A stretch of 64,000 nucleotides of DNA from Agrococcus pavilionensis RW1. Lineage in GTDB: Bacteria; Actinomycetota; Actinomycetes; Actinomycetales; Microbacteriaceae. The stretch spans positions 1 to 64,000 of the forward strand of contig NZ_ASHR01000028.1 of the NCBI RefSeq assembly GCF_000400485.1, read 5' to 3'. The notes under the pieces are model-generated. The model was not told the origin of the DNA and did not search any database. It worked only from the letters and a program-made list of their open reading frames with translations. Below, in pieces: positions 30,964 to 41,358 of the stretch. A program made the position numbers and the translations under genes. Positions within the stretch are counted from its first letter, which is position 1, and every line of letters starts with the position of its first letter.

Positions 30964-31953
30964 TTGGCAGGCAACCCCGCGTTCCGCAACTCGCCCGCGT
31001 TCACCGAGAACTCGCAGCGCGCGGCTCAGGCCATCCCTGGTGGCCAGGCACCCTACGGTCAAGCACCGTACGGTCAGGCACCGTACGGCCAGGTGCCCTA
31101 CGGACAGGCACCGAACGGCCAGCAGCAGTTCGGCGGCGCGCCCTACGGCCAGCAGCAGCAGTACGGCGCGCCGTACGGCCAGCAGCCGATCCCGTCGCCC
31201 GAGCAGCTCAACCAGCAGTTCAACGCGCCCTCGGCCGGCCCGCTCGAGACCGAGCGCCTCACCTACGACGGCGTCATCACCAAGACGGCGCTGACGCTCG
31301 GCGTCACGGCGATCGGCTTCATCATCACGCTGGGGATGCTCTTCCTCACCGGGCCGACGCCGCTCTTCTACGCGCTCACGTGGGGCGGCGCGATCGTCGG
31401 CTTCGTGCTCGCGCTCGTCAACATCTTCAAGAAGGAGCCGAGCCCCGCGCTCGTGCTCGCCTACGCCGCCGCGCAGGGCCTCTTCCTCGGCGGCTTCTCG
31501 GCCACGGTGGAGTTCGGCATGAACCTGCCGGGCGTGATCTTCCAGGCGCTGCTCGCGACCGCGTGCGTGTTCGGCGTGACCCTCGCCGGCTACGCGTTCC
31601 GCGTCTTCCGCACGTCGCCGAAGCTCAACAAGATCTTCTTCATCGTGATCATCGGCTACGGCCTGTTCTCGCTCGTGAACTTCGTGCTCATGCTCACGGG
31701 CGTCAACCAGGACCCGTGGGGCCTGCGCTCGGCGGAGGTCTTCGGCATCCCGCTCGGCGTGCTGCTCGGCGGCCTCGCGGTGCTCCTCGGCGCCTACTCG
31801 CTCGTGATGGACTTCGAGGGCATCGAGCTCGGCGTGAAGCGCGGCGTGCACAAGAAGTACGGCTGGTCGGCGGCGTTCGGCCTGGTCATGACGATCATCT
31901 GGCTCTACGTCGAGATCCTGCGGATCCTCGCGATCCTGCGCAGCAACAACTAG
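30964..31953 (+). CDS. Bax inhibitor-1/YccA-family membrane protein with APYGQ repeats
   Basis: 329 aa. The N-terminal ~70 residues are cytoplasmic and hold about six APYGQ-type pentapeptides plus Gln runs; seven hydrophobic helices follow from about residue 95, as in the actinobacterial BAX-inhibitor-1-like family. Function in bacteria is unknown. The TTG at 30964 (MAGNPAFRNSPAF) is chosen over the ATG at 30940 because AGGAG lies exactly between them, 10 nt before the TTG, and because MAGNPxF starts are usual here. A 13-bp terminator hairpin follows. Confidence 0.88.
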   Translation: MAGNPAFRNSPAFTENSQRAAQAIPGGQAPYGQAPYGQAPYGQVPYGQAPNGQQQFGGAPYGQQQQYGAPYGQQPIPSPEQLNQQFNAPSAGPLETERLTYDGVITKTALTLGVTAIGFIITLGMLFLTGPTPLFYALTWGGAIVGFVLALVNIFKKEPSPALVLAYAAAQGLFLGGFSATVEFGMNLPGVIFQALLATACVFGVTLAGYAFRVFRTSPKLNKIFFIVIIGYGLFSLVNFVLMLTGVNQDPWGLRSAEVFGIPLGVLLGGLAVLLGAYSLVMDFEGIELGVKRGVHKKYGWSAAFGLVMTIIWLYVEILRILAILRSNN

Positions 31954-31972
31954 CGCGCTGCGTGCAGCAGCA

Positions 31973-32002
31973 CGAAGGCCCCGGCAGATGCCGGGGCCTT
32001 CG
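31973..32002 (+). terminator. Intrinsic terminator
   Basis: CGAAGGCCCCGGC-AGAT-GCCGGGGCCTTCG, a perfect 13-bp stem with a tetraloop, 19 nt after the Bax-inhibitor-like stop. Confidence 0.92.
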
Positions 32003-32105
32003 TCGTCTCGCCGTCCCGACCGAGCCTGGCAATCGCCGCAATGCGCGGGCTCCGGCTCCGCCGTAGCGTCGGAGGACATCCACGCAACACCACGGGAGGA
32101 ACATC

Positions 32106-32888
32106 ATGGCCATCGACGGCAAGGTCGCCTTCGTCACCGGAGCGGCGCAGGGCATCGGGCAAGCGATCGCGAAGCGGCTGGCGCACGACGGCGCCGACGT
32201 CGCGCTCCTGGATCTGCGAGAGGACTCGCTGCATGAGACGAAGGAGCTCGTGGAGGCCGCCGGCCGGCGCGCGATCACCATCGGCGGCGACGTCTCCGAC
32301 AAGTCGAGTCTCGAGGCGGCGGTGAACCGCGCGGCGGACGAGCTCGGCGGCTTCGACATCATGATCAACAACGCCGGGATCGCGGGACCCATCACCCCCG
32401 TGCGCGGCATCACCGAGCAGGACTTCGACCGGGTGTTCAGCATCAACGTCAAGGGCGTGCTGTTCGGCATCCAGGTGGCCGCCGCCAAGCTCGAGGAGCT
32501 CGGGCACGGCGGCAAGATCATCGCGGCGACCTCGATCGCCGCGCACGAGTCGTTCCCGATGCTCGGCCTGTACTCGTCGAGCAAGTTCGCCGTGCGCGCG
32601 CTCGTGCAGGCCGCCGCCCAGGAGCTCGCGACGCTCGGCATCACCGTCAACGGCTACTCCCCCGGGATCGTCGGCACCGGCATGTGGGAGGAGATCGACC
32701 GCGGCTTCGCCGAGCTCACCGGCGCCGAGATCGGCGCGACCTACAAGAAGTACGTCGAGGGCATCACGCTCGGTCGCGCATCCACCCCGGAGGACGTCGC
32801 GCGCTTCGTCTCCTACCTCGCCGGGCCGGACTCCGACTACATGACCGGGCAGACCCCGCTCATCGACGGCGGCATGGTCTACCGCTGA
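32106..32888 (+). CDS. SDR oxidoreductase, acetoin (diacetyl) reductase type
   Basis: 260 aa classical short-chain dehydrogenase. NAD(P) motif TGAAQGIG near residue 11, Asp36 after the second strand (NAD preference), INNAG, catalytic Ser143, and YSSSK with Tyr156/Lys160. The stretches NVKGVLFGIQVAA and VEGITLGRAS...PEDVA plus the C-terminal TGQTPLIDGGMVYR match acetoin/diacetyl reductases (BudC type), which interconvert diacetyl, acetoin and 2,3-butanediol. No acetoin operon is adjacent, so the substrate is an inference. ATG follows GGGAGG. Confidence 0.85.
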   Translation: MAIDGKVAFVTGAAQGIGQAIAKRLAHDGADVALLDLREDSLHETKELVEAAGRRAITIGGDVSDKSSLEAAVNRAADELGGFDIMINNAGIAGPITPVRGITEQDFDRVFSINVKGVLFGIQVAAAKLEELGHGGKIIAATSIAAHESFPMLGLYSSSKFAVRALVQAAAQELATLGITVNGYSPGIVGTGMWEEIDRGFAELTGAEIGATYKKYVEGITLGRASTPEDVARFVSYLAGPDSDYMTGQTPLIDGGMVYR

Positions 32889-32936
32889 CCCGCTCGATCG
32901 CCGCGGGGCGCGGTGCACGGCGCCCCGCGGCGAGCC

Positions 32937-33335
32937 TCACATCTCGCGGCTCGAGAGCACGCAGAACTCGTTGCCGTCGATGTCGGCGAGCACGGTCCAC
33001 GACACGTCTGGCCCCTGACCCACGTCGATGCGCCTCGCGCCGAGCGCCTCGAGCCGCGCGATCTCGGCCTCGCGGTCATCGCTCGAGTGCGGGGCGAGAT
33101 CCATGTGCAGGCGGTTCTTCGTCGCCTTCTCGTGGTCGACGCGCACGAACACGAGTCCCGGCGGGAACTGGTGGAAGGTCAGCTTCGCGGCGATCTCCTG
33201 GGCCTGCTTCGGGATGACGACCACCTCGTCGTCGGTGTCGTGGATGGTCTCCCAGTCGAGCGCCTCGCGCCACCAGGCGCCGAGCCTCCTCGGGTCGGTC
33301 GACTCGATCACGTTCGAATACCAGCGCAGCGCCAT
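32937..33335 (-). CDS. VOC-superfamily (glyoxalase-like) protein
   Basis: 132 aa, one glyoxalase/bleomycin-resistance fold of two beta-alpha-beta-beta-beta repeats. RWYSNVIESTDPRRLGAWW starts repeat one; HMDLAPHSSDDREAEIARLEALGA and ADIDGNEFCVLSS end repeat two, with the usual metal-ligand His and Glu positions. Substrate unknown. ATG at 33335 follows GAGGGG. It lies downstream of the BASS transporter, separated by a hairpin. Confidence 0.85.
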   Translation of the reverse strand: MALRWYSNVIESTDPRRLGAWWREALDWETIHDTDDEVVVIPKQAQEIAAKLTFHQFPPGLVFVRVDHEKATKNRLHMDLAPHSSDDREAEIARLEALGARRIDVGQGPDVSWTVLADIDGNEFCVLSSREM

Positions 33336-33369
33336 CGCAGCCCCTCTCGGTCGGTGCTGGGAAGCGTAC

Positions 33370-33398
33370 GCCCCGCCGCCCACGAGGGGCGACGGGGC
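33370..33398 (-). terminator. Hairpin terminator after the BASS transporter gene
   Basis: GCCCCGCCGCCC and GGGCGACGGGGC pair with a single mismatch around a 5-nt loop, 16 nt after the transporter stop. Confidence 0.7.
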
Positions 33399-33413
33399 GC
33401 ATCCGCGGTCCAG

Positions 33414-34400
33414 TCAGCTCGCGACGGGCTGGTCCTCCGCCGCCGCGAGGCGGGCGGCGTCCTTCGGCGGGCGGCGCGACCAGAACGACGCGAGCAGCGA
33501 GCCCGAGACGTTGTGCCAGACCGAGAAGATCGCGGCGGGCAGCGCCGACTCGGGCGAGAAGTGGGTGCGCGCGAGGCCCGCGGCGAGGCCGGAGTTCTGC
33601 ATGCCGACCTCGATCGCGACGGCGCGGCGGGCGCTCTCGTCGAGCCCGACCGCCTTCGCGGCGAGGAAGCCGAGCCCGTAGCCGACGCCGTTGTGCAGGA
33701 CGACGACGAGCGCGACGAGCAGGCCGACCGACAGGATCGTCGCGGCCGAGCCGGCGACGACGGCGAGCACGACGAGCGTGATGCCGATGACCGAGACGAG
33801 CGGGAGCCACGGCAGGATCGCCTGCACGACGCGCGGGAGCAGGATGCGCAGCAGCACGCCCGCGACCACGGGCAGCAGCACGATGAAGATGATCGACTGG
33901 AACAGGCCCCACGCGTCGACCGGCAGGTAGGAGCCCGCGAGCCACAGCACGAGCAGCGGCGTGAGCACGGGCGCGAGCAGCGTCGACGCGGTCGTCATCG
34001 CGACGGAGAGCGCGGTGTCGCCCTTCGCGAGGTAGACCATGACGTTCGAGGCGGTGCCGCCGGGCGCGGAGCCGACGAGCACGACGCCCACGAGCAGCTC
34101 GGGCGGCAGCTGGAACGCGAGCGCGAGGCCGATCGCCGCGAGCGGCATGATGACGTACTGCGCGACGACGCCGACGACGAAGGCCTTGGGCTTCTTCGCG
34201 ATGACGGTGAAGTCGACCGGCTTCAGCGTGAGCCCCATGCCGAGCATGATGATGCCGAGCAGCGTGTTGACCCACGGCCCGATCGGCAGGAACACCTGCG
34301 GGACGACGATCGCGACGGCCGCCGCGGCGAGCACGACGAGCGGGAACCAGGTGCCGGCGACGCGGCCGATCCGCTCGCCGACGGGCGTGGTGCTGGACAT
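33414..34400 (-). CDS. Bile acid:sodium symporter (BASS) family transporter
   Basis: 328 aa with about ten hydrophobic helices. Family motifs: IIMLGMGLTLKPVDF, VGSAPGGTASNVMVYLAKGD (Na+/substrate crossover) and EVGMQNSGLAAGLA. The family moves organic anions with Na+; bacterial members include pyruvate, pantothenate and 2-keto acid carriers, and the actual substrate cannot be told. ATG at 34400 follows AAGGAGG. Monocistronic by its flanking hairpin. Confidence 0.92.
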   Translation of the reverse strand: MSSTTPVGERIGRVAGTWFPLVVLAAAAVAIVVPQVFLPIGPWVNTLLGIIMLGMGLTLKPVDFTVIAKKPKAFVVGVVAQYVIMPLAAIGLALAFQLPPELLVGVVLVGSAPGGTASNVMVYLAKGDTALSVAMTTASTLLAPVLTPLLVLWLAGSYLPVDAWGLFQSIIFIVLLPVVAGVLLRILLPRVVQAILPWLPLVSVIGITLVVLAVVAGSAATILSVGLLVALVVVLHNGVGYGLGFLAAKAVGLDESARRAVAIEVGMQNSGLAAGLARTHFSPESALPAAIFSVWHNVSGSLLASFWSRRPPKDAARLAAAEDQPVAS

Positions 34401-34480
34401 GTCAGACCTCCTTGGGGGACATCTCATCCCATCACAGCCGACATGCGCCGCCGGGTCCCGTGACGCTCGGTGACGCCCGC

Positions 34481-34939
34481 TCAGCGGGCGTCGAGCTCGT
34501 CGAGCGCCTCCTCGAGCGCGACCCACGCGAGCATCGCGCACTTCACCCGCATCGGGAACCTCGCGACGCCCGCGAACGCGACGGCGTCGCCGAGCAGCGC
34601 CTCGTCCGGCTCGACCGAGCCGCGCGATCGCAGCAGCTCGCGGAGCGCCTCGATGCGCGATCGCGCGCCTGCAGCCGTGAGCCCGGGCACGTCCTCCGCG
34701 AGCACGGAGGCGGACGCCTGCGAGATCGAGCATCCCTGCCCCTCCCAGCCGACCGCATCCACCGTCTCCCCGTCGAGCCGCACGCGCAGGCGGATCTCGT
34801 CGCCGCACGTGGGGTTCCGCAGGAACCGCTCGGCATCGGCGGGCTCGAGCACGCCCTCCCCCGAGCGGCGCTTCGCGTGCTCGAGGATGAGCTCCTGGTA
34901 GAGGCCGGCGAGCGGGTCGCGCGGCGCCTGCCCGCTCAT
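34481..34939 (-). CDS. sufU: SufU Fe-S cluster assembly/zinc sulfur-transfer protein
   Basis: 152 aa. Receives persulfide sulfur from SufS. The zinc site is complete: Cys45 and Asp47 in NPTCGD, Cys70 in GQGCSISQAS and Cys134 in RVKCAMLAW. The start ATG overlaps the sufS stop (ATGA), so the two are translated together. The rest of the suf operon (sufBDC) is not adjacent, so this sufS-sufU pair stands apart. Confidence 0.93.
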   Translation of the reverse strand: MSGQAPRDPLAGLYQELILEHAKRRSGEGVLEPADAERFLRNPTCGDEIRLRVRLDGETVDAVGWEGQGCSISQASASVLAEDVPGLTAAGARSRIEALRELLRSRGSVEPDEALLGDAVAFAGVARFPMRVKCAMLAWVALEEALDELDAR

Positions 34940-36228
34940 CGCCCGACCCCGAAGTAGGAGCGCACGGTCGAGAGCACGTCGAGGAAGCGGTCGACCTCGG
35001 CCTCGGTCGTCGTGAGGTAGGTGGATGCGCGGGTCGTCGCCGCGACGCCGAGGCGGCGGTGGAGCGGCTGGGCGCAGTGGTGGCCGACGCGCGCGGCGAT
35101 GCCGGCGGCGTCGAGCACCTGGCCGACGTCGTGCGCGTGCACGCCGTCGACGATGACGCTCGCGAGGCCCGCGCGCTCGCTGCCGGGGCGTGGCCCGACG
35201 AGCCGGACGCCGTCGATCGCGGCGGCGCCGGCGGCGAGCCGCTCGCCGAGCGCGACCTCGTGCCGCTCGATCGCGCGCATCCCGACCGCCTCGAGGTAGT
35301 CGACCGCGGCGGCGAGGCCCACGATCGCGCCGACCGGCTGGGTGCCCGCCTCGAAGCGCTGCGGCGCGGGGAGGTAGTCGCGCTCGGTCATCGTGACCGT
35401 CGTGATCATCGAGCCGCCCACGCGCGCGGGCGGCAGCGCGGCACCGAGCTGCGCCGTCAGGTAGAGCACGCCGACACCGCCGGGGCCGAGCATCTTGTGG
35501 CTCGAGAACGCCGCCGCGTCGACGCCGAGCGCAGGGAGGTCGACGGGCCGGTGCGGCACCGACTGGCATGCGTCGAGCACGACGAGCGCGTCGACGGCGT
35601 GCGCGGCCCGGGCGATCGCCTCGACGGGCGCGATGAGGCCCGTGACGTTCGAGACGTGCGCGATCGCGACGAGCCGCGTGCGCTCGGTGATCGCGGCGAG
35701 CGCGTCCTCGAGCGTCCAGACGCCGTCGTCGTCCACTTCGATCCAGCGCAGCGTCGCGCCGGTCTCGTCGGCGAGCCGCTGCCACGGCAGCAGGTTCGCG
35801 TGGTGCTCCGCCTCGGTGACGAGGATCTCGTCTCCCTCGCGGATGCGGAGGGCCGGGTCGGTCGCGCCGGCCCGGTTCGCCTCGGCGAGCGAGAGCGCGA
35901 CGGTGTTGAGCGCATCCGTCGCGTTCATCGCCCAGGAGATCTCGGTCGGCTTCGCGCCCACGAAGCGCGCGATGCGCTCGCGCGCGAGCTCGTAGTCGTC
36001 GGTCGCGAGCGCCGCGAGGGTGTGCGCGCCGCGGTGCACGGCGGCGTTCCGCTGGGTGCGGAACACCCACTCGGCCTCGAGCACCTGCCGCGGCTGCTGG
36101 CTCGTCGCACCGGAGTCGAGGTAGACGAGCGGCACGCCTCCCGGCTGCTCGGCGAGTATCGGGAAGTCGGCGCGCAGCAGCTCGATCCGCTCCTCGCTCA
36201 GGGTCGCCTCGGCACTCGTCGTCGTCAC
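34936..36228 (-). CDS. sufS: Cysteine desulfurase, SufS type
   Basis: 430 aa PLP enzyme removing sulfur from cysteine for Fe-S clusters. PLP Lys245 in SSHKMLGPGG, catalytic Cys385 in VGHHCAQPLHRRLG; EAEHHANLLPW and DACQSVPH hold PLP contacts. The group II layout matches its SufU partner. The start is GTG (MTTTSAEATL) with TACCCT ending 7 nt before it, suggesting a leaderless transcript. Divergent from the alpha/beta hydrolase gene. Confidence 0.95.
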   Translation of the reverse strand: MTTTSAEATLSEERIELLRADFPILAEQPGGVPLVYLDSGATSQQPRQVLEAEWVFRTQRNAAVHRGAHTLAALATDDYELARERIARFVGAKPTEISWAMNATDALNTVALSLAEANRAGATDPALRIREGDEILVTEAEHHANLLPWQRLADETGATLRWIEVDDDGVWTLEDALAAITERTRLVAIAHVSNVTGLIAPVEAIARAAHAVDALVVLDACQSVPHRPVDLPALGVDAAAFSSHKMLGPGGVGVLYLTAQLGAALPPARVGGSMITTVTMTERDYLPAPQRFEAGTQPVGAIVGLAAAVDYLEAVGMRAIERHEVALGERLAAGAAAIDGVRLVGPRPGSERAGLASVIVDGVHAHDVGQVLDAAGIAARVGHHCAQPLHRRLGVAATTRASTYLTTTEAEVDRFLDVLSTVRSYFGVGR

Positions 36229-36308
36229 CCACCCAGGGTAGTAGCCCTCCCTGTCGGGGCCATATGCGCGGCTGTCGGCCGCGCTCCCCGCGGCGTAGCG
36301 TGTCGGCG

Positions 36309-37103
36309 GTGGAGACGCTGGGCGCCGGGGCCGTCGACATCGCGTTCGAGCGCGTCGGCGAGGGACCGCCGCTCGTGCTGGCGCACGGCGCTGGCGACGA
36401 CAGCCGCGCGTGGGGACCTCAGCTCGAAGGCCTCGCGAGCGACTTCACCGTCATCGCGTGGGACGAGCCCGGGCAGGGCCGCTCCTCCGACGTACCGGAG
36501 GGCTTCGGTCTCGGCGACTACGCCGATTGCCTCGCCGCGCTCATCGAGGCGGTCGCGGGCGAGCCGGCCGTCGTCTGCGGCATCTCGTGGGGCGGCACCA
36601 TCGCGCTCGAGCTGCACCGCAGGCATCCGGATCGGGTTCGAGCGCTCATCCTCGCCGACACCTACGCGGGCTGGCGCGGCTCGCTGCCGCCGGACGAGCT
36701 GCGCGACCGCGTCGACGCCGCGGCCCGGCAGCTCGACGCAGCCGACTCGGGCATGCCCGAGCTGCCGCCCGGTCTGTTCGCGGCCGATCCTCCTGCTGGG
36801 ACCGCCCGCCTCGTGCGAGCGATGGCCGCCGCGGCGCGCCCAGCGACGCTGCGCCAGCAGCTCCGCGCGATGGCCGACGCCGACCTCCGCGACGAGCTGC
36901 CCCGCATCGCGGTGCCGGCGCTGCTCATCTGGGGCGCGCTCGACGCGCGGTCGCCGCTCCGCGTCGCCAGTGAGTTCGCGAGGGCGATCCCCGGGGCGCA
37001 GCTCGTCGTGCTCGAGGGCGCGGGGCACCTCAGCAACCTCGAGCGACCCACCGCGTTCACGGATGCGGTGCGCGAGTTCTGCCTTGCGCTGCCGCCGATG
37101 TGA
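36309..37103 (+). CDS. Alpha/beta-fold hydrolase
   Basis: 264 aa. Oxyanion motif AHGAGDDSRAW, nucleophile elbow GISWGG with Ser93, acid Asp in IWGALDARSP and catalytic His in GAGHLSNLERP. It looks like the PcaD/haloperoxidase-like esterase group; substrate unknown. The GTG at 36309 is chosen because TAGCGT (36296-36301) lies 7 nt upstream, as expected for a leaderless mRNA, and the fold starts straight after. Converges with the sigma-factor gene 11 nt away. Confidence 0.85.
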   Translation: METLGAGAVDIAFERVGEGPPLVLAHGAGDDSRAWGPQLEGLASDFTVIAWDEPGQGRSSDVPEGFGLGDYADCLAALIEAVAGEPAVVCGISWGGTIALELHRRHPDRVRALILADTYAGWRGSLPPDELRDRVDAAARQLDAADSGMPELPPGLFAADPPAGTARLVRAMAAAARPATLRQQLRAMADADLRDELPRIAVPALLIWGALDARSPLRVASEFARAIPGAQLVVLEGAGHLSNLERPTAFTDAVREFCLALPPM

Positions 37104-37114
37104 CCGATGGGCGG

Positions 37115-38398
37115 TCAGCGCCCTGCCGCGGCCTTCGCCAGCAGCACCGCCCGCTCGCGCTCGTTCTGCGTCCGCTCGGCCGCGAGCGAGAACGCTTCGC
37201 GGGCCTCCTCCGCGCGACCGAGCCGGGCGAGCAGCTCGCCGCGCACGGACGGCAGCAGGTGGCCGATCGCGAGCGCCTTCTCCCCCTCGAGCGCGTCGAC
37301 GATCGCGAGCGCCGCCGCCGGCCCCTCCGCCAACGACACCGCGACCGCGCGGTTGAGCGCGACGACCGGTGACGGCGCGAGCCGCTCGAGCGCCTCGTAG
37401 GCGGCGACGATCCGCGGCCAGTCGGTCGAGTCGACGTCGGCAGCGGCCGCGTGGCACTCGGCGATCGCCGCCTGCAGGCCGTAGTGCCCGAGGCCCCGAC
37501 CGAAGCCCTCCGCGCGCCGGAGGGCCGACCGGCCGCGCCGGATCGCGCCGCGATCCCACAGCCCGCGATCCTGGTCTGCGAGGAGCACCGGCTCGCCGCG
37601 GGCATCGACTCGCGCCGGGAAGCGCGCGGCGGTGAGCTCGAGCAGCGCGAGCAGCCCGTGCACCTCCGGCTCTTCCGGCTGCAGCGCGACCAGGGTGCGC
37701 GCGAGCCGGAGGGCCTCCCGCGCGAGGCCGGGACGCATCCAGTCGTCGCCCGCAGTCGCGGCATGGCCCTCCGTGAAGAGGAGGTAGACCGTCTGCAGCA
37801 CGGCACCGAGCCGCTCGGCGCGCTCCCCCCGGGTCGGCACCTCGAACGGCACGCCCGCGTCGCCGAGCGCCTGCTTCGCGCGCACGATGCGCTGCTGGAT
37901 CGTCGCGACCGGCACGAGGAAGGCGCGAGCGATCTCGCTCGTCTCGAGGCCCGCGACGACCCGCAGCGTGAGGGCGACGCGCGCGGCCGGCGTCAGCACC
38001 GGGTGGCACGCGGTGAACACGAGCCGGAGCACGTCGTCGTCGATCTCGTCGGGATCCCACGGCACCGCATCCGCCGCCTCGTCCTGCTCGCGCTCGAGGT
38101 CGTGCGCGATCGCGACGAGCCGGTCGTCGTAGCGCTCCCGGCGCCGCCAGTGGTCGATCGCCTTGCGCTTCGCCACCGCGGTGAGCCACGCGGCGCCGTT
38201 GCGGGGCGCCCCGCGCTCGGGCCACTGCGCGAGGGCGTCGGCGAGCGCCTCCTGCGCGAGGTCCTCCGCGAGCGCGAAGTCGCCCGTGAAGCGCGTGAGC
38301 GTCGCGACGATGCGAGCCGACTCGATGCGCCACACGGCCGCGACGGAGCGCCGGGCGGACTCGACCGCCCGGCGCTCGTCGCCGGCGGGGGTGCTCAA
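37115..38398 (-). CDS. ECF42-type RNA polymerase sigma factor with C-terminal TPR-like extension
   Basis: 427 aa. Sigma region 2 (about 25-95: FTGDFALAEDLAQEALADAL, WLTAVAKRKAIDHWRR) and region 4 (about 125-175: LTLRVVAGLETSEIARAFLVPVATIQQRI, split by GLETSEIA) are followed by a ~240-residue helical C-terminal domain (DUF6596/TPR-like: VYLLFTEG, LNRAVA, GHLLPSVRGELLARLG). This and the upstream YCII gene are the defining pair of the ECF42 group. The start is TTG, overlapping the YCII stop (TTGA). No anti-sigma gene is nearby, as usual for this group. Confidence 0.9.
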   Translation of the reverse strand: MSTPAGDERRAVESARRSVAAVWRIESARIVATLTRFTGDFALAEDLAQEALADALAQWPERGAPRNGAAWLTAVAKRKAIDHWRRRERYDDRLVAIAHDLEREQDEAADAVPWDPDEIDDDVLRLVFTACHPVLTPAARVALTLRVVAGLETSEIARAFLVPVATIQQRIVRAKQALGDAGVPFEVPTRGERAERLGAVLQTVYLLFTEGHAATAGDDWMRPGLAREALRLARTLVALQPEEPEVHGLLALLELTAARFPARVDARGEPVLLADQDRGLWDRGAIRRGRSALRRAEGFGRGLGHYGLQAAIAECHAAAADVDSTDWPRIVAAYEALERLAPSPVVALNRAVAVSLAEGPAAALAIVDALEGEKALAIGHLLPSVRGELLARLGRAEEAREAFSLAAERTQNERERAVLLAKAAAGR

Positions 38399-38844
38399 CC
38401 GGCGCTGCCGCCCGGCGTGGTCGCGGCGCGCTTCGCAGCCTGCTCCTCGCGCCAGCCCTCCTCCTTCTGGATCCACTCGTTGTCGGCGGGGAAGTCGTCG
38501 GGCCCCTGCACGCGGCGCACCTCGAGCTTGGCGCCCGGTCCGAGCGGGCAGCGCTTCGCCCACTCGGCGGCCTCCTCCTTCGACGACACCTCGAGCATCC
38601 AGAAGCCGTTGAAGAGCTCCTTCGTCTCGCCGTAGGGGCCGTCGGTCACGAGCGGCGGGTCGCTGCTGAAGTCGACGACGAACCCCTCGCTCGCGTCGCT
38701 CAGGCCCTCGCCGCCGATCATGACGCCGGCCTCCATCATCGCCTCGTTGTACTTCCCCATCCGCTCGATGACCTCTTCGAAGGGGATCTCCTTGTATGCG
38801 TCGACCGCTTCGTCGTCCGCGCGCATGATGAGCATGTACTGCAT
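38395..38844 (-). CDS. YCII/DGPF-domain protein, partner of the ECF42 sigma factor
   Basis: 149 aa. Starts MQYMLIMRADDEAVDAY; the DGPF-type motif is visible as LVTDGPYGETKELFNGFWMLEV, then EEAAEWAKRCPLGPGAKLEVR. A Lys/Ala-rich C-terminal tail follows. YCII proteins of this type are always next to ECF42 sigma factors and may sense the signal; their chemistry is not known. ATG at 38844 has GAGGAG 6-7 nt upstream. Translationally coupled to the sigma gene. Confidence 0.9.
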   Translation of the reverse strand: MQYMLIMRADDEAVDAYKEIPFEEVIERMGKYNEAMMEAGVMIGGEGLSDASEGFVVDFSSDPPLVTDGPYGETKELFNGFWMLEVSSKEEAAEWAKRCPLGPGAKLEVRRVQGPDDFPADNEWIQKEEGWREEQAAKRAATTPGGSAG

Positions 38845-38886
38845 GGTCCACTCCTCGTTCCGGTGGGTCGGTCTCGACCCTCTCAC

Positions 38887-39591
38887 TCAAGACGTCGAAC
38901 GGGAACGGCCTGGATCGACATCGCCGACGATCTGCTTCGGCGCACCCGGCCACGCCGCTGCCGCGAGGTACCAGCCCGCGCCGATCGCGGACGCCGCGAC
39001 GATGCCGGTCGGCAGCGTGCCGAGGAACGAGATGACCGCGGCGACGAGCAGCAGCGCGAACGCCGGCAGGATCGTGACGAACGCGACGCGGCGCGGGCGG
39101 CCGCGGGCGCGCATCCGCAGCCCGGAGCCGGCGAGCACGCCGGCGACGGCCGTCGCGAGCGCCGGGATCATCGCGCTCTCGATCCACATCGCGAGGCGGC
39201 TGTCGTCGATGCCCACGTCGGCCGGCTCGTGCGTCGCCGCGTCGAGCAGCAGCACCGCGCACAGGATGAGCGTGGGCAGCACGGCGATGAGCGCGATCCA
39301 GCCGAACCGCTCGGCGCGCAGCCGCACGCGATCCCACGTGGCGCGGACGATGAGGGCGATGCCTCCGAGCGCGAGCGTCGAGAGCACGAGGCTGCTCGCC
39401 CCGGCCGCGAGCAGGGCCGCGTTGCCGTCGCACACCCACTCCTCCGCCTCGAACGCGCACGCGTAGCGCAGCCGCGCCTGCAGCCAGCTGGTGGGCGAGA
39501 GCCCGACGAGCACGCTCGCCCCGAACCCGATCGCGAGCGTCCAGAGAGCGACGACCCGGGCCGCCACGTCCCGCCCCCTCGGCTCCCCCAT
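38887..39591 (-). CDS. Polytopic membrane protein of unknown function
   Basis: 234 aa with about six hydrophobic helices (roughly 12-32, 56-78, 98-118, 140-158, 170-192, 200-217) and short loops. Two Cys lie in the loop around CAFEAEEWVCDG, outside if the N-terminus is inside. Composition is ordinary. The stop lies 42 nt before the YCII start codon, so read-through into the ECF42 pair is possible. Family not recognised. Confidence 0.65.
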   Translation of the reverse strand: MGEPRGRDVAARVVALWTLAIGFGASVLVGLSPTSWLQARLRYACAFEAEEWVCDGNAALLAAGASSLVLSTLALGGIALIVRATWDRVRLRAERFGWIALIAVLPTLILCAVLLLDAATHEPADVGIDDSRLAMWIESAMIPALATAVAGVLAGSGLRMRARGRPRRVAFVTILPAFALLLVAAVISFLGTLPTGIVAASAIGAGWYLAAAAWPGAPKQIVGDVDPGRSRSTS

Positions 39592-39663
39592 GCCGCAATC
39601 ATCCTCCCCAGCGGGCCCCCGCGCCGAGCAGCACCTGGGCGGCGACCTCCTGCCACCCCGCGA

Positions 39664-39775
39664 GCGCGGCGCGCGTGGTCTGCGGGGTGCGAGTTATGCC
39701 GAAGGCCGGGCGCCCCATCGGGGCGTCCGGCCTTCGGCATTGTCTGAGCTGAGGAGCAGACCACGCGCGCCGCGC
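39664..39775. repeat. Nested palindrome: 20-bp outer inverted repeat around a terminator hairpin
   Basis: Outer arms GCGCGGCGCGCGTGGTCTGC (39664-39683) and its exact reverse complement (39756-39775). Between them, 39696-39740 folds into a second stem of about 21 bp (ATGCCGAAGGCCGG.. to ..CCGGCCTTCGGCAT) with an ATC loop and one G-T pair. The inner hairpin would terminate guaA, whose stop is 12 nt away. The perfect outer repeat is more than a terminator needs and may be a remnant of a small mobile element. Confidence 0.85.
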
Positions 39776-39786
39776 GCTCTACCCCC

Positions 39787-41357
<1,571 letters not shown>

Positions 41358-41358
<1 letters not shown>

